A stretch of 64,000 bases of DNA from Medicago truncatula (GCF_003473485.1 NC_053046.1:28101332-28165331); one strand, 5' to 3'; shown: positions 1-12,697, counted from the first letter of the stretch. A program made the numbers and translations. Notes: generated by a model not told the origin, from the letters alone.

Positions 1-1427
1 AATTTCTTTAACGTGGCACGATCTAACAAACGAAGAAACAAGTTTGCCACTGGAAATTTCGTGGCACGATTGGTAATCTAACGTGGCACGATTTGAAAAA
101 AACAAAAAACAAAAAAACAAAAAACAACAACAAAGAAAAAAAAAATGAAAAGATGGACGAAAAAAAAATAAAAAAATCAAAGTCCACATCAGTTCTTTTT
201 CAATCACTCGTATTCGTCAGATGTCAGTTGAACTTTTAATTGTTGTGTTGTTATTTGGATAATTCAGTTGTACTCCCTGTTATGTAATTGAATCTGAACT
301 TGTTTATTATTGACGAATTTGTTTGTTAGTTGACTTTTTTTCAGTTTAGTAACAATTGTTTGTTCAAGTGGTATTCCAAAAGTTCATAAGGAGGTAGTGA
401 CTTGTATTTCAAAGGCGAAGTGTACGGCATGTGTGATAGGTAGTCGCAACTCCCAGAAATCTAACACTGTAAGGTTCATAGCCAAATTTTATTTTTTTCA
501 ATTTACTTATATAGAGTGTTCCGTGCAACTACATTTCTAGAACTTGCATTGTTTCTTTACTGTTGATTGATCTTTATCATATACACACTGAGGCAAAAGT
601 GCTTGGTCCTGTGAGCCTTTTCAAGCCTACCCTGATTTTGATTGAATTTATCCTTTTTGAAAGCCAATTTGTGCCGGTAGGTTTAGATCTTTTTGTTCGG
701 TGACAAGCTACATATTGAGCCTAGGGACTTTTAGGATTTGACCCAAAAATATTATATTTGAGTTAGGCTGTGTAGGGTGTTGCTAAACAATAAGTTTGGG
801 GTTGCTATTGGAATTTGCAACCAACTAAGTTTGGGGTGGAGGTACTAGAGAATAAAGAACAAATCATGAAAAATATACACTCAAAATCAAAATGGTGTAT
901 CAAAAAAAAAAAGAGAATGAAAAGCAAGGGACAAACAAAGAAAAATTTGAGTAACTTTAAACTCGATTGTCCTAACAAGTTACAAATAATCTCTAGTACC
1001 TTTACAAATTGTTATTTCAAGGGGTGAATGAGGGATTGAATCCATTCTTTAACTTCCGTAGGAATTGCCTAACTCAAAATTTTGTGTAGCCTACTTATCC
1101 AAATATTATCCCACCTTCACCTAAGCCCCGTTATAACCCTTAAAGACCTCAAAGTGTGCATTGATATTGATTTTTATTGACGTTTAGAAATTTTTCAAGC
1201 GTATGGTAATATGTAGATTTGCATGTCGACTATGAGTGAACCCTATTCAATTTGTTGCGTGGAGTTGTGAATTGGTGGATGCGTACAAGTCAAACTAGCT
1301 CATCATTAGCTAGTGAGGAGTTGAACTTTTGGGTACTATCGCTTGATTAGGTAATTGTTATTTTACTGTCGACTATCAATGTTGCAAATAAATTCCTTGA
1401 GGACAAGGAATAGTTCAAGTTTGGGGT
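1..1427 (+). mobile_element. Ty3/gypsy element, 3' internal region (Athila/Tat-like), runs off left edge
   Basis: Non-coding 3' internal part of a Ty3/gypsy retrotransposon whose body lies outside the window. Seen: repeated GTGGCACGAT words near the left edge, repeated 'AAGTTTGGGG' phrases (about 790-835 and 1415-1427) of the type found ahead of the 3' LTR in Athila/Tat elements, and a purine-rich tract abutting the LTR start at 1428. No readable protein domain. Lineage is inferred from these non-coding signatures only. It is a fossil here because only its tail is present. Confidence 0.55.
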
Positions 1428-2624
1428 TGTGATGACAGTCCGTCATATCACATTTTTAAAGTCTTTTTAAATAAATTTTCAATCTATTTTTATTAGTTTA
1501 GTATTTAATTTAGAGTCAATTTAAATAAAGTAATGTTTTTTGGTCTATTAAGTCAAGCAAGGAAATATTGGAATTTATGGGTTATTATCATAATTATTTG
1601 TTATGTGATCAAACAAGAGCAAAACAAGAAGTGCCAAAAGCAATGGTTTTAATATTCATATAAAAGATCGGGCTTGAGAAAATCAAATAAAAGAAAAGCG
1701 TGACTTGCTTGTGGAGAAAAAAAGGAACTAGGTTACATTCCTATATATAAGAAAGCCAGCCGCACATAAAAAAGAGGAAGGTGAACGTTGGGAAAGTGAG
1801 CCGCACAGGAGATCACGATTTTGGCCACATGGTTTTGGGAAGACAACAACAGCACCGTGGGATATAAACTGTGGAGCAAAGCCGGCAACGACGGAACTCT
1901 ATCGGTTTATTGTTTTTATTATGTTGTTTATTCGTTTGATCATGTCTAGCTAATTTCCTTGTTGATTAAGCCATGATGAACCTATTTTAATATATGAATC
2001 AGTAGTTGATACTCTCTTTATTATTAATGTTATTCAGTCTTTATTCAGAATTACTTGTGTTCATTGCTTTTCAGATAATTGTTTTGTATGACTATTAACC
2101 CTAGCTTCGTGCAATTACATGAATTGATATTAGGAATTGAATGACTATTAACACTAGCTTTTAATCCTGATATAGTAATCCTGTTTGATTCAACATAGGA
2201 ACCTAGAGATAGGAAATTGAGGATCATGACTCATGAATTAACGTTCTTTTATCGCTTCCATGGTTATTCAATCGGTTTAAGAGATTAAAAGGTTATAACT
2301 TAAGAAAGGGTTTTGAGTCAAGAGATTGATCAAAACTACTTAGTTAATTTGTCGTAAAGATGGAATAGTAATTAGTAAATAAGGGAGGTAACTACTCATA
2401 TAGAACAATAGGGGATTCATCGGCTTAATCATCCTTCTCAAATCATCTTTTAACAACTTTATATACTTTTTATACACACAAACCTACTGCCTCAGGCACT
2501 TATAAAGTTTACACATCCTAGATACTAACTTTATTGCTAAGTTAAGATTAACACAGTCCTCGTGGATACGAACTTATTTTATTACTTCGATAGTTTTAGT
2601 ACACTTGCTAAAATATCTATCACA
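1428..2624 (+). mobile_element. LTR of the left-edge Ty3/gypsy element
   Basis: Approximately 1.2-kb LTR. It opens with TGTGATGACAG directly after the polypurine tract and closes with TATCACA, giving TG...CA ends. A TATA-like TATATATAAG lies near 1742, as expected for an LTR promoter. No second copy of this LTR is inside the window, so age cannot be estimated from LTR divergence. Boundaries are good to a few bases on the left and less certain on the right. Confidence 0.55.
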
Positions 2625-2697
2625 ATGCTAAACGATAAATAAAATGTATGCAAGACTTGAAAGAAATAAATAAAAGGTTCAATCACAAGGTGGGAGG

Positions 2698-3953
2698 TGT
2701 AGCAGTATTATGGGGTGTGCAGAAAATGAAAAAAAAGGTTTGGGCCTAGATAGAGACGGAGCGGGTCATGGGTTAAGCCTGGCGGGTCGACCCGGATTTG
2801 AGAGGTATATAAAGGGTGTAAACCCTAATTTCCTCATTTTTCTTTTCCTCCTTCTCTCTCTTCCGCCTCCTTCTCTCTCTAACTCTCTGTCCTCTCTCTT
2901 CTATGTTCTTCATTTTCCGGGCTGCTCATGAAGTTTCCGGTGAAACTTCATCTTCTCCGACGGAGGTAAGGTGGGTTCCGGCGGCGGTTGGCCGGCCGGT
3001 GCGGCGGCACCACCGCGCCGGAACCCTAATTTTTTAACTTTTGTTTGTCTTGAATTCCTATTCTCTTCTACTCTTTCTTTCTTTACACTTTTCGGTTTTA
3101 AAACTCAAAACAGACGAAAAGGTTCAAACTTTATCTTAGATCCAACAAAATGAGAAGTGATACTACCTTTCAAGGAAAAAACAGATTTGGTTGTTTTGAT
3201 TTGATTCTGATTTGTACTGCTTTACGGCTGGTCTGGATCTTATGATGATTGAGGCTGGATCGGACTGACTGTGATTCACGTACGGGTTGTGTCGTACGGC
3301 TGTTGAAAGCGGTTGAACTCCGGTTGCTTGATGAGCGATTCTGGCTTCTCCTGTGCGTTTCTGTGTGCTGTTGTTTCCTTCGATTGTGTTTTGCAGGTTG
3401 CAATTTATAGTGCTGGGATTTGGGTTTAGGGTTTGTTAAAAGAGCAGATAAATGTGGCTTTGGATTGAGATGAAGAAGGGAAACGCGTCTGTTTTTACTG
3501 GATTTGTTTCAGATGAAGCGTGAACCGGATTTGGATTGGGATTGAGCATACAGGCTGTTTTGGATTGGAACACGTGATAGATTGCAGCTTTTGGGGATGC
3601 GTTGAACTTGGACCATTTTTTAGACTTTGGACAATTTTGGGACTTAATTAAAAAGAAAAATTAATAATAAAAGGATAATATCTACAATTTTGGTTTTAAA
3701 TAAAAAGAAAAATTTTAAATGGGAATAAAAGAAATTTAATCTAACTTGGACTAAAAATTAAAATTAGAATTCTAAACTAAAAATTTAAAAGATGGAAATA
3801 AATAATTAAAGACTGAGAGAAGAGGGCCCGATTCGGAACTTTATGAGGTATTTTAAAATACCTCCCTGCCGAATTCTTCACTGAAATGTGAGTCTGGTCC
3901 GAGTTCGGAGAAGTGTGTCAGTGGGACCTTAGGTCAAAAATTGGGGTATGACA
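2698..3953 (+). mobile_element. Second LTR (probable Ty3/gypsy), solo or truncated
   Basis: About 1.25 kb with LTR character. A TATA box (TATATAAAG, 2806-2814) is followed by a C/T-rich leader, and the right end reads TTGGGGTATGACA, the closing phrase of many legume chromovirus-type LTRs. The left boundary is approximate. I see no matching 5-bp target duplication, so it may have recombined with its neighbours. It abuts the copia fossil at 3954. Confidence 0.5.
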
Positions 3954-6900
3954 GTACCAAAAGAGTCTACATGTTTTAAAACTGAATCGGAAAATGAATC
4001 TCACCTTTGGCACTGTCGGTATGGTCACTTAAGCTATAAGGGGTTGAGGACACTTTTTTATAAGAAGATGGTTAATGGGCTGCCTTCACTCAAGATTCCA
4101 AAGAAGCTATGTACAAAGTGTTTAACTGGTAAGCAACATAGAGACTCTATGCCTAAGAAGAGTTTATGGAGAGCATCCAAAAAGCTACAACTTGTGCATG
4201 CAGACATATGTGGACCTATTAAACCAAATTCAAACAGCAACAAGAGGTATATCCTAAGTTTTATAGATGACTTCTCTCGTAAAACTTGGATTTATTTCTT
4301 ACATGAAAAATCTGAGGCTTTTGCTATGTTTAGGAATTTTAAAGCTTGTGTTGAAAAGGAGTCGGGTGAATATATCACTTCTCTAAGGACTGATAGAGGT
4401 GGTGAATTTACCTCACATGAATTTGAAGAATTTTGCAAAGTTCAAGGTATATCCAGATAATTAACAGCAGCTTATACTCCTCAGCAAAACGGAGTTGCTG
4501 AGAGGAAAAATAGGACGATAATGAACATGGTGCGCTCTATGTTGGCTGAGAAGCAGGTTCCAAAAATGTTTTGGCCGGAAGCTGTAAAATGGAGTGTGCA
4601 TATCCTCAATAGATGTCCTACTGTGGCTGTGCAAAACAAAACTCCAGAAGAGGCGTGGAGTGGTGTGAAGCCAACAATTGGTTACTTTCGAGTTTTTGGG
4701 TGTGTAGCTCATGCACATGTTCCAGACCAGAAAAGAAGTAAGCTAGATGACAAGAGCAAGAAATGTGTTTTGTTGGGAGTAAGTGATGAATCAAAGGCCT
4801 ACAGGTTATATGATCCAATTTCCAAGAAAATAATCATTAGCAAAGATGTGATTTTTGAAGAAGATGAATGCTGGAATTGGGACAGAAGCAAAGAGGAATG
4901 TAGTCTGGATGTTTTAGAGTTCAAAAATGATTCCGAGAATGACATTGAAGAGGGAGTAGAGAACAATGAAAATGAAGGCAATGAGGTTGATGCAAGAAAC
5001 TCAAGTGAAGCAGCTTCAACGTCAAGTGAGTCATATGAGGATGAATCAGTGATTATGAATGAAGGGAGGGTAAGAAGACCACCGTGTTGGATGGAAGACT
5101 ATGAAACAGGTGAAGGTTTGTCAGATGAAGATGGTATGAATGCAATGATAATGCTCACTGAAGACGATCCACTTACATTTGAAGAGGCTGTCAAGAGCAA
5201 GAAATGGAGGGACGCAATGATGGCAGAGATAGAGTCAATAGAAAAGAACAAGACATGAGAATTAACTGTTCTTCCCCAAGGAGTGAATCCCATTGGAGTT
5301 AAGTGGGTTTTCAAGACTAAACTTAATGAGAATGGAGAAGTAGACAAATATAAAGCGAGGTTAGTGGCCAAGGGATATGCACAACAATACGGAGTCGATT
5401 ATACTGAAGTTTTTGCTCCGGTGGCCAGACTTGACACTATTCGGTTGATACTTGCTTTGGCAGCTCAAAACAGTTGGAGTGTTTTTCAGCTTGATGTAAA
5501 GAGTGCATTCCTTCATGGTGATCTAAGTGAAGAAGTATTTGTGCAGCAGCCGCTGGGTTATGAAAAGAAAGGTGAAGAAGGAAAAGTCTACAAGTTAAGA
5601 AAGGCGTTGTATGACTTAAAGCAAGCACCAAGAGCGTGGTATAGCAAGATAGAAGCTTATTTTATCCGAGAAGGCTTTGAAAGGTGTTTTTGTGAGCACA
5701 CATTGTTCACAAAATCAAAAAACAAAGGTAAAATTTTAATAGTAAGCCTCTATGTTGATGATTTAATATATACCGGGAATGATACGAGCATGTGTGATGA
5801 ATTTAAGAATTCGATGATGTTGGAATTTGATATGTCTGATTTGAGGAGGATGAGATACTTTCTTGGGATTGAGGTGCTGCAGAGTTCATGTGGAATTTTT
5901 ATTTGTCAAAGAAAGTATGCTCGTGAAATTTTATCAAGGTTTGGAATGGAAGAAAGTAATTCAGTAAAAAATCCTATAGTACCCGGCACAAAGTTGTCAA
6001 AAGATGAAGCAGGAACAAAAGTTGATGAAACTTTGTTCAAACAAGTTGTTGGCAGTCTAATGTACCTGACTGCTACACGGCCAGATTTGATGTATGGAGT
6101 GAGTCTTATTAGTAGATTCATGTCTTGTCCAACTGAATCTCATTGGCTTGCAGCAAAAAGAATACTAAGGTATTTGAAAGGAACCATTGAGCTTGGAATT
6201 TTATACAAAAAGGAAGGCTGCACAGATCTGATAGCCTATGCTGATAGTGATTTTGCTGGTGATTTGGATGATCGAAGAAGTACATCAGGTTTTGTTTTCT
6301 TACTTGGTTCAGGAGCTGTTTCGTGGTCTTCTAAAAAACAACCTGTAGTGACATTGTCTACAACAGAGGCTGAGTACATAGCTGCTGCATCTTGTGCTTG
6401 TCAGTGTGTTTGGATGAGAAGGGTGTTAGAGAAACTTGGTCACAAAGAGGAGAAGAGTACTCTGGTTCAGTGTGACAATAGCTCTACAATAAAGTTGTCC
6501 AAAAATCTAGTTTTTCATGGTAGAAGCAAGCATATTGACATAAGATTCCATTTCCTTAGAGATTTGACGAAGGATAAAATTGTGGAGTTGAGCTACTGTA
6601 GTTCTCAGGAACAAGTTGCAGATATAATGACAAAACCTCTCAAATTAGAACAGTTTGCGAAACTTCGAAAATTGCTAGGAATGGTTGAAGCTTCAGTGGT
6701 AAACTAGATGCTTGTTGCATATAGTTTAAGGGAGGGAATGTTAGCTTATAGTAATTTATCCTTTAATATTTAATGTTATTATGTTTATCAGTTTGTTAAA
6801 TAAAGTCTTATTCTTTAGGGAAGTGGAGTTGTGTAGATAAGAATTAGAATTTCTCTGTGACTAAGTCATTCCACGTTGTAGGCCTTGTAAAACGTGGGAT

Positions 6901-7009
6901 TGTTACTGCTTTGTTTATGTTTTCAATTGTGTAAGGCTATATAGCCAGTATTTTGTTTTTCAATTGAATAAGATATTCTCTCCAAAACCTCTCTTAGTGT
7001 TAAGCCTTT

Positions 7010-7012
<3 letters not shown>
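3954..7012 (+). mobile_element. Broken Ty1/copia retrotransposon (integrase - RT - RNase H - 3' LTR)
   Basis: Copia order of domains in one direction: gag-pre-integrase histidine/cysteine region and integrase catalytic core in roughly the first kilobase, then the reverse transcriptase with its YVDD box around 5.75 kb, then RNase H around 6.2-6.6 kb, then a purine tract and one LTR. The 5' LTR and gag are not present next to it; unrelated LTR sequence sits there instead. The element is broken, with a few disruptions plus loss of its left end. Coding sequence is still easily readable, so the insertion is probably not very ancient, but no LTR pair exists to date it. The Tork lineage is possible but unproven. 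Confidence 0.93.
6739..7012 (+). mobile_element. 3' LTR of the copia fossil
   Basis: Short LTR (about 274 bp) starting TGTTAGCTTATAG directly after the polypurine tract AAGGGAGGGAA (6728-6738) and ending near TTTACA where a (TA)n tract begins. The purine tract plus TG start fixes the left boundary; the right one is blurred by the microsatellite. Confidence 0.7.

Positions 7013-7075
<63 letters not shown>
7013..7075. repeat. (TA)n microsatellite
   Basis: About 31 uninterrupted TA dinucleotides immediately after the copia LTR. Likely hypervariable; short reading frames that run through it are artefacts. Confidence 0.95.
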
Positions 7076-7082
<7 letters not shown>

Positions 7083-7635
7083 ATCTTGACCGTCACAAAA
7101 AACATAATTTAAAGGATAGTCAACGCCTCGATCTCGAAGTTGAGCTCGTGTAGGAGAACAACATATACAAATAATTGTTCTATAATAATAAAAACTAATC
7201 GGTATATTCAAATGACTTAATTGTACTTTTGATCTCTCAATAAAAACTGATCGGTATATATCAATAATTGTTCCAGATAATTTAATTTTTTTTCATGAAA
7301 CAAATGTTGTCTTATTCAATTGAACATTTTTGGGATGCTAACTTAACATTTTCTGAAGTATTTGGGAGAATTATTAACCATACCCCAAAATTTGGTATTG
7401 TAACCCCTACAATTTAGCATTCTCTGCCCACATGGTTCTCTTAATTTAGTATTCACATATTGGACTGATGCTTCTATTAATATATAGAGAAGTAAAATTA
7501 ATCTATTAATCTATAAACATGTAACTATAATGAAATAGTCCAATTGGCTAGTGTAGATGAGTTAGTTGGACCTTGCGTTGGAGAAGCTTGAGATAATGAA
7601 CTTAAGATGCTTCTTTTTAATGGATTTTTTTGAAA
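7076..7635. other. AT-rich intergenic, nothing recognised
   Basis: No gene, RNA or repeat that I can support. Low-complexity AT-rich DNA between the copia fossil and the first CACTA-derived fragment. Confidence 0.6.
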
Positions 7636-7870
7636 AAGTGAAATATTAAGGGTAAGAATGCTTGTCTTAAGTTGTTATCAACACTAATTGCATTGTTTAA
7701 AAAATCCACTATTGTGTGTTCTAAACACCCTCTTTGAGAGCCAAAGTTATCAATCTCCTTGCATTGTCCAAAGAGCCATAAGTTAGAATTTTAGATCAAC
7801 ATCTGGTTTCAAAGTTTAGAGCTAGACAATTGTATCAGTCAACAAGTAAGATTTAGATTGGAGCTCTCAC
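7636..7870 (-). mobile_element. CACTA-derived DUF4216 fragment, degenerate copy 1
   Basis: Shares ordered blocks with 9535-9800: 'GGTAAGAATG..TTGTCT', then 'GAGAGCCAAAGTT' against 'CGAGCCAAAGTT', then 'CTCCTTGCATTGTCCAAAG', then 'TTTCAAA.TTTAGAG' and 'CAGTC.ACAA.TAAGA'. The better-preserved copy encodes a DUF4216-like stretch on the minus strand. This copy is heavily decayed and non-coding. Confidence 0.55.
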
Positions 7871-8644
7871 TTAATTATCACAAGCAAACATGAAGGGGAA
7901 ATTTATGCTATTAAAGTTTTAAAGTTTTTAGCATAATAAATTTTTTTGGATTAAGAAAAATATATAATTTATGCTATTACTGCTTTTTGTGTACTGTTAA
8001 TATATTAAAGTTTCTTGTTTTGAGTCCGACATAAATCAAGTGTAGGTTAAAAGAAGTTCGTGAATATTATTGCATGGTACAATGAGTTTGTTAGAGATAT
8101 TTTTTATTTTTTGAGGGAAGTTTGTTAGAGATATGTAGGGAATGATAATTGCGTACTTTTATGCTTTTTTAAGTAATTTATAAAACGATTCCTTCAAAAG
8201 AAAATTATTAAATGATGTTATCAGAGGTTGATTACCTGGACATTAGAAAGAAAGAAAAAAACAATGCATGTTTGAAATAAAAATCTTAACAACAGTATGT
8301 AAATATCGAACCTTTTTGTGCATTATGTTTTTCGTCTTCAAACGATTCCATCCACAATATTTCATGTCACTGTTTTGCTCTTCAATTGACATATCAAGGT
8401 GTGGATTCTTTCATTTATAAGATTATGTGTATTTTTACACGATCATAGACATTTTCACCAAGCAAGCACTATTGACAATTAACTTCAAGTTGTTGAAAGA
8501 CAATGACTGTTGATTCTTCTTGATAATGGCAACATTATTACGAATTTCAATTAGTAATCTATTAGTCATTGTAGGTGAATTCAATAATAGGAGTATTATG
8601 TACACAAATCAACATCATTTTTGGTGTAATCCCTCGAACATATT

Positions 8645-8775
8645 GGGACTCAAATGAGCGGCAAGCTCTACCTAAAAGTTTTAACCTTGTTGTATATTTA
8701 AGGTTCGATTCGAACCAAGACCTTAGTTAAAGTAGAAGAAACCTGTGTCATCTCATCTAAACATTCTTGAGTTCT
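8645..8775 (-). repeat. Dispersed SINE-like repeat, copy 1
   Basis: Matches a second copy at 57795-57925 in the same orientation: 'GAGCGGCAA.CTCT', 'AGTTTTAAC', a central 'GATTCGAAC', 'TTAGTTAA', then 'TGTGTCATCTCAT.TAAAC'. Read on the minus strand the centre gives GGTTCGAATC, a pol III B-box. A tRNA-derived SINE is the likely class; no poly-A tail or target duplication was established. Confidence 0.5.
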
Positions 8776-8929
8776 TTATTAGCTTTTATTTCAGAAGTAT
8801 TTGTGCTTTCTACCTTTCTAATTAACATGATCTATGACACGATGATCCTCAATTCAAAATAACATCAACTTTAACTATATTGAAACTCTTTAGCTTTCGA
8901 TTAATAACAAAATAATCTATACTTTTCTA

Positions 8930-9808
8930 CTCAAACATGTGCATATTTGATTTAAAGTATCCAACTATGAGTTAACTACATTATTCAAATCAAATGGTAT
9001 GTAGCCAATTTAAAAGGAAAAAGTTTGTTGGTGCGACATGTTAGTGCACGAAAACCAACGAAATAATATCAGCCTTTAGATATGCTTGAGATTGTAAATT
9101 GTGTTGACTTTCATTTATTTGAAAAATATAATAACACTAGCTACCTGCATCGTGTGCCAGTCGCGTTGCAAATTTTCGCACTGTATAGCAATTCTCAATT
9201 TAAAATGATTATCATCATTGTTACCAAATTGCTCAACCTGTTGCTTTTAGTGACTGCATCTTTAAATGTTTTAAATGCACTATTAACACTCAATCTTCTA
9301 TTAACCACATCATCATCTATCTAACATAATACACCATTTGTGCTTGAGATGCCTCAATGTACAATCATGTTCTTCATGACCTTCATTATGAATAAATCTA
9401 TCCAAATTTATACCGTTCAAATTCCATTTTTTATAGCCTCTATCGCGTTCAGTGCCTACCCATTTGCATTTGAAAATAATAATCTTGAAATTACCATAGT
9501 TAATCTCAATTATATCTTCCATTTTTCGAAAATAAGGTAAGAATGTTTGTCTGAAGTTCCTATCAACAATAATTGAAACATAAGATGTGTTGAATGTAAA
9601 ATAAATCCGGTATTTTGTGCTTTCGATCCCTCTTCTCGAGCCAAAGTTCAAAATTTTAACCCATTTATGATGGATGTCGTAAATCTCCTTGCATTGTCCA
9701 AAGAATCGCAAACTAGACATTTTAGATCTTCCAACATTGTATTTATTGTTCTGGGTTTCAAAATTTAGAGTAAGACAAATGTTTCAGTCGACAAATAAGA
9801 ATGGAGTT
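8930..9808 (-). mobile_element. CACTA-derived DUF4216 fragment, best-preserved copy 2
   Basis: The minus strand from 9720 to 9313 stays open for 135 codons. Its centre resembles DUF4216, the domain found C-terminal to transposase in plant En/Spm (CACTA) elements: a 'DRNFRQTFLPYF' stretch, then 'IIEINYG..KIIIFKCKWVG' and 'NLNGINLDRFIH'. No TNPD transposase or CACTA terminus was found, so this is a stranded piece. The left part (8930-9010) matches 15215-15290, showing that the copies share more than the coding block. It is interrupted on the right by the solo LTR at 9809. Confidence 0.6.
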
Positions 9809-10902
9809 TGTAACAGTCTGATTTTCGCTAGATTTATTTTTAATTGTTTTAATATATGTGTTTATATGTGCTTGTGTGTGAATAATTATCACTGGGTACA
9901 TTTTCATGGGTTTTCTTGTTAGAATGGTAATTTGGTCATTTTGTGAGTAAGGGTAATTTAGTAAATTCATGTGAGGATTATTTTTAGTGAGAACCATTAT
10001 TTTACTAAGTTACTAGTGTGGTAATTAGTTGTGAGTCGGTAAGTGATCGTTGTTAATATTTTACCGTTAAGTGAGTAAAAACATTTTAGAATTGTGAATG
10101 AGTGAGTTAAGCCCACTAAGGCATTAGGGTTAAGCCCATTGGAGAGGAGCCTATATAAACCCTTGTCTTAAGAGAAAATAGGTCTTCATTTCATTTCATT
10201 AGAATTTTGAGAGCGGTAGAGAGAGAAAGTTCAAGAGAAGATAAAAAGGGTTAGAAGGGAGAAAAGCTTGAAGACCCAAGAGGTGATAGAGATTCTAGGA
10301 GCTAAATTGATGTTTTAGCTAGGATTATTGCTAATTGAGGTAAGGGGTTAGATTTCAATTATAATCAATTAGTTGTAATTTTTCATTAATTGCATGTTTA
10401 AGTGCTTAATTGAATAAATGATTATTTTAATCATAGTTGTTGAAATTCGTGCTCTTGCTATGATTATATGTTTGAATACATGAAATTGGTGATAATTGAA
10501 TTGTTGTTGGTGAAATTGCATGTTCATAGTATGTGAAAATGATATATTGTGAATTGTGCTCTAAATGTTGAATTGTGCTATGTTGTTGTTGATTTGTGAT
10601 GAGAATTATGTTTAATTGATGTTGTTGTTGCTAAGAGATATTGTTGGTGATGATTCTTGGCTTGGGTGTTCATAAATCGTGAATTTGTGATGTGAAATAA
10701 GTTGTTGTTATTGGTTTTGTAAAAAAGGGTTGATTTGATGAATTATGTTTAAATGGCATTTGTGTCCATGGTTGATGTGTCTTTTAAGTGTCTTGACCTG
10801 TAAACAAACTTTGGAAACATATTTGGGCATTGGGAGATCAAAATTGAGAATTTTGGGTGAAAAGGGTTAAAACCCGTAAGTTTTTCTCTAGAACTGATGA
10901 CT

Positions 10903-11008
10903 GTTCGCTTAAGCGAACAATCACGGTAGGTTCTGGAACTCGGTCGCTTAAGCGAACCGGTAAGCGAACATTACTGTAAGCTACTGGAACTTGTTCGCTT
11001 AAGCGAAC
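10903..11008. repeat. Three palindromic boxes inside the solo LTR
   Basis: GTTCGCTTAAGCGAAC, a perfect 16-base palindrome, occurs at 10903-10918 and 10993-11008. A near-perfect copy (GGTCGCTTAAGCGAACC) sits at about 10942, followed by a half-site TAAGCGAAC at about 10961. Copies are spaced about 45 bases apart with shared flanks ('TGGAACT.G'). They lie downstream of the LTR TATA box. Function unknown. Confidence 0.85.
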
Positions 11009-11834
11009 AAACCCAATTTCAGCAACCTTTAATTTTCGTTCCGGGCTTTAAGAGGCCAATCCGAGCTTTGTCAAATACTTATTTCAACTTGTTTAATTTC
11101 TTTTTGTACTCCTAAACCTACTGGAACATGATTTACTAATTCAAATTTGGGATTTTCTCTTTTGGTTGAAACTTGAACTTTTGATAAATTTGGATGTTGT
11201 CGGAAATGAACTTTTGTGAACTAAAAGAAATTACAAGTCGGGTCTATAGTTCATATGGACTTTAGCAAGGCTTGTAAAGTTGGTTTAATGTCTTAATCAT
11301 ATCAAATTTGATTTTCGGGTGGGATTACGAAATATGTGAACTTGGGGTTTTCTCATACGAACTTAGGCTAATCTTCGAACTAATGTTTGATAGTTAGTAA
11401 GTGACTTAAGCTCATGATTACATGATTGATTAAGATTGACTTGTGAGTTTTCAAACTTGAATAAGTCACCTTGTTTTGAAACTATCAATGTTGGTCGTTT
11501 GCCACTTGATACGGACTTTGTCTAAAACGATTTCTTTTAAGCCAATTACCTTATAATCCATTGTGATTAGTTTTATATGATTGAATGAAGATATGTGAGT
11601 AAATGGTAGGTGTTGAATGTGAGGTTTATCACAAGGTGTTGTATTTTCCTCTTTTACTTGGATGGTGACAAATTGTGCAAAGTGGTTGAACTATAAATAT
11701 AGTTGAAGTTGATTAATGAATACATGTTGATGAATTGTGATATGTTGGTGATGACTCTTAATTGAATAACGACATGTTGATTGTGTGGACGTGAATACTT
11801 GATAATGCAATTGTTGTTGAAGTTGATCAATGTA

Positions 11835-12000
11835 ATTGGAGGTGTACTTTTACATTGTGTTGGTGTATGTTGAGTAGTTTGCATTATTGAGTTTTTGCTT
11901 GTATGTCCATGCATCATAATCATATTGAGTCATATGAGAAATGTAAAAGGAGGTGTACTTTTACATAGTTGTTTGTAAGAGGATGTGTACTTTTACATAA
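11835..12000 (+). repeat. Three short repeats GGTGTACTTTTACAT in solo LTR
   Basis: The phrase GGAGGTGTACTTTTACAT occurs near 11838 and 11949, and a variant GGATGTGTACTTTTACAT near 11982. It is part of the internal repetition of this long LTR. Confidence 0.8.
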
Positions 12001-12697
12001 GATGTGCGGTTGGCATCTTGTTGTTGTTGGTTGGTACCGCATGCATGTATGTGTCGGAATTAGGCGCGTAGCATATTTGACATGAGTCGTAATTGTTGCA
12101 TGTGAATGATAATTGTTGATGATAAATGTGCTTGGTGAGTACTTATTCGTGATGTTAGGAACTGTTATGTGAAGATGTATATTGAATTGAATGCTTATGT
12201 TAAGTACTTGGAACTTAATTTAATTCATATATGTTCAAATTTATTTTATTGATTATGATTGATGTAAAGCTTACCCTCAGTGGATTTGACCGCCTACCTG
12301 TCTGTATGGATGGGTAGACGAAGTGCATGATTAATTGCTTTGGTGAGTTGCTTGGTGATTGGTTGGATAGCGGGAGCTATCTCCATTATCATTCGTTTAG
12401 AGTCTAGGATAGGCTCTGATCTAGGTGTCTATCTTATGATTACTCTAGATTGTTTATTGTGAATTTATTTATGTTTTGGAGAATTACCCATTTGTCGGGA
12501 TTTGGAGAAATTTTATGATAATGAATTTTGATATCATGGCTTGTATACTTTTGAGGAGTATGATTTATATCCGCTGCGACTGTTGAGAATTTTATACATG
12601 CATGTTGATTTGGTTTTTGTTGAGGACATGATGTCTATTTCTTGAATATTTATATTATTCGGGTGTATTACCGCTTTAAAAGAAATAGGGCGTTACA

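Larger units (their letters stand above)
9809..12697 (+). mobile_element. Solo LTR, about 2.9 kb, Ty3/gypsy chromovirus-type
   Basis: Starts TGTAACAGTCTG and ends AGGGCGTTACA, so TGTAAC/GTTACA form inverted ends. It is flanked by GAGTT on the left (9804-9808) and GAGCT on the right (12698-12702), a 5-bp target duplication with one difference. A TATA box (TATATAAA, 10152-10159) sits near the left third. No internal region is present, so this is a solo LTR left by recombination. The Tekay-like assignment rests on size and end sequence only. The near-matching target duplication suggests moderate age. Confidence 0.8.

Noticed and set aside
9313-9720. Host gene of 135 codons on the minus strand
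   Set aside because: Resembles DUF4216 of CACTA elements, and decayed copies lie nearby, so it is transposon debris.
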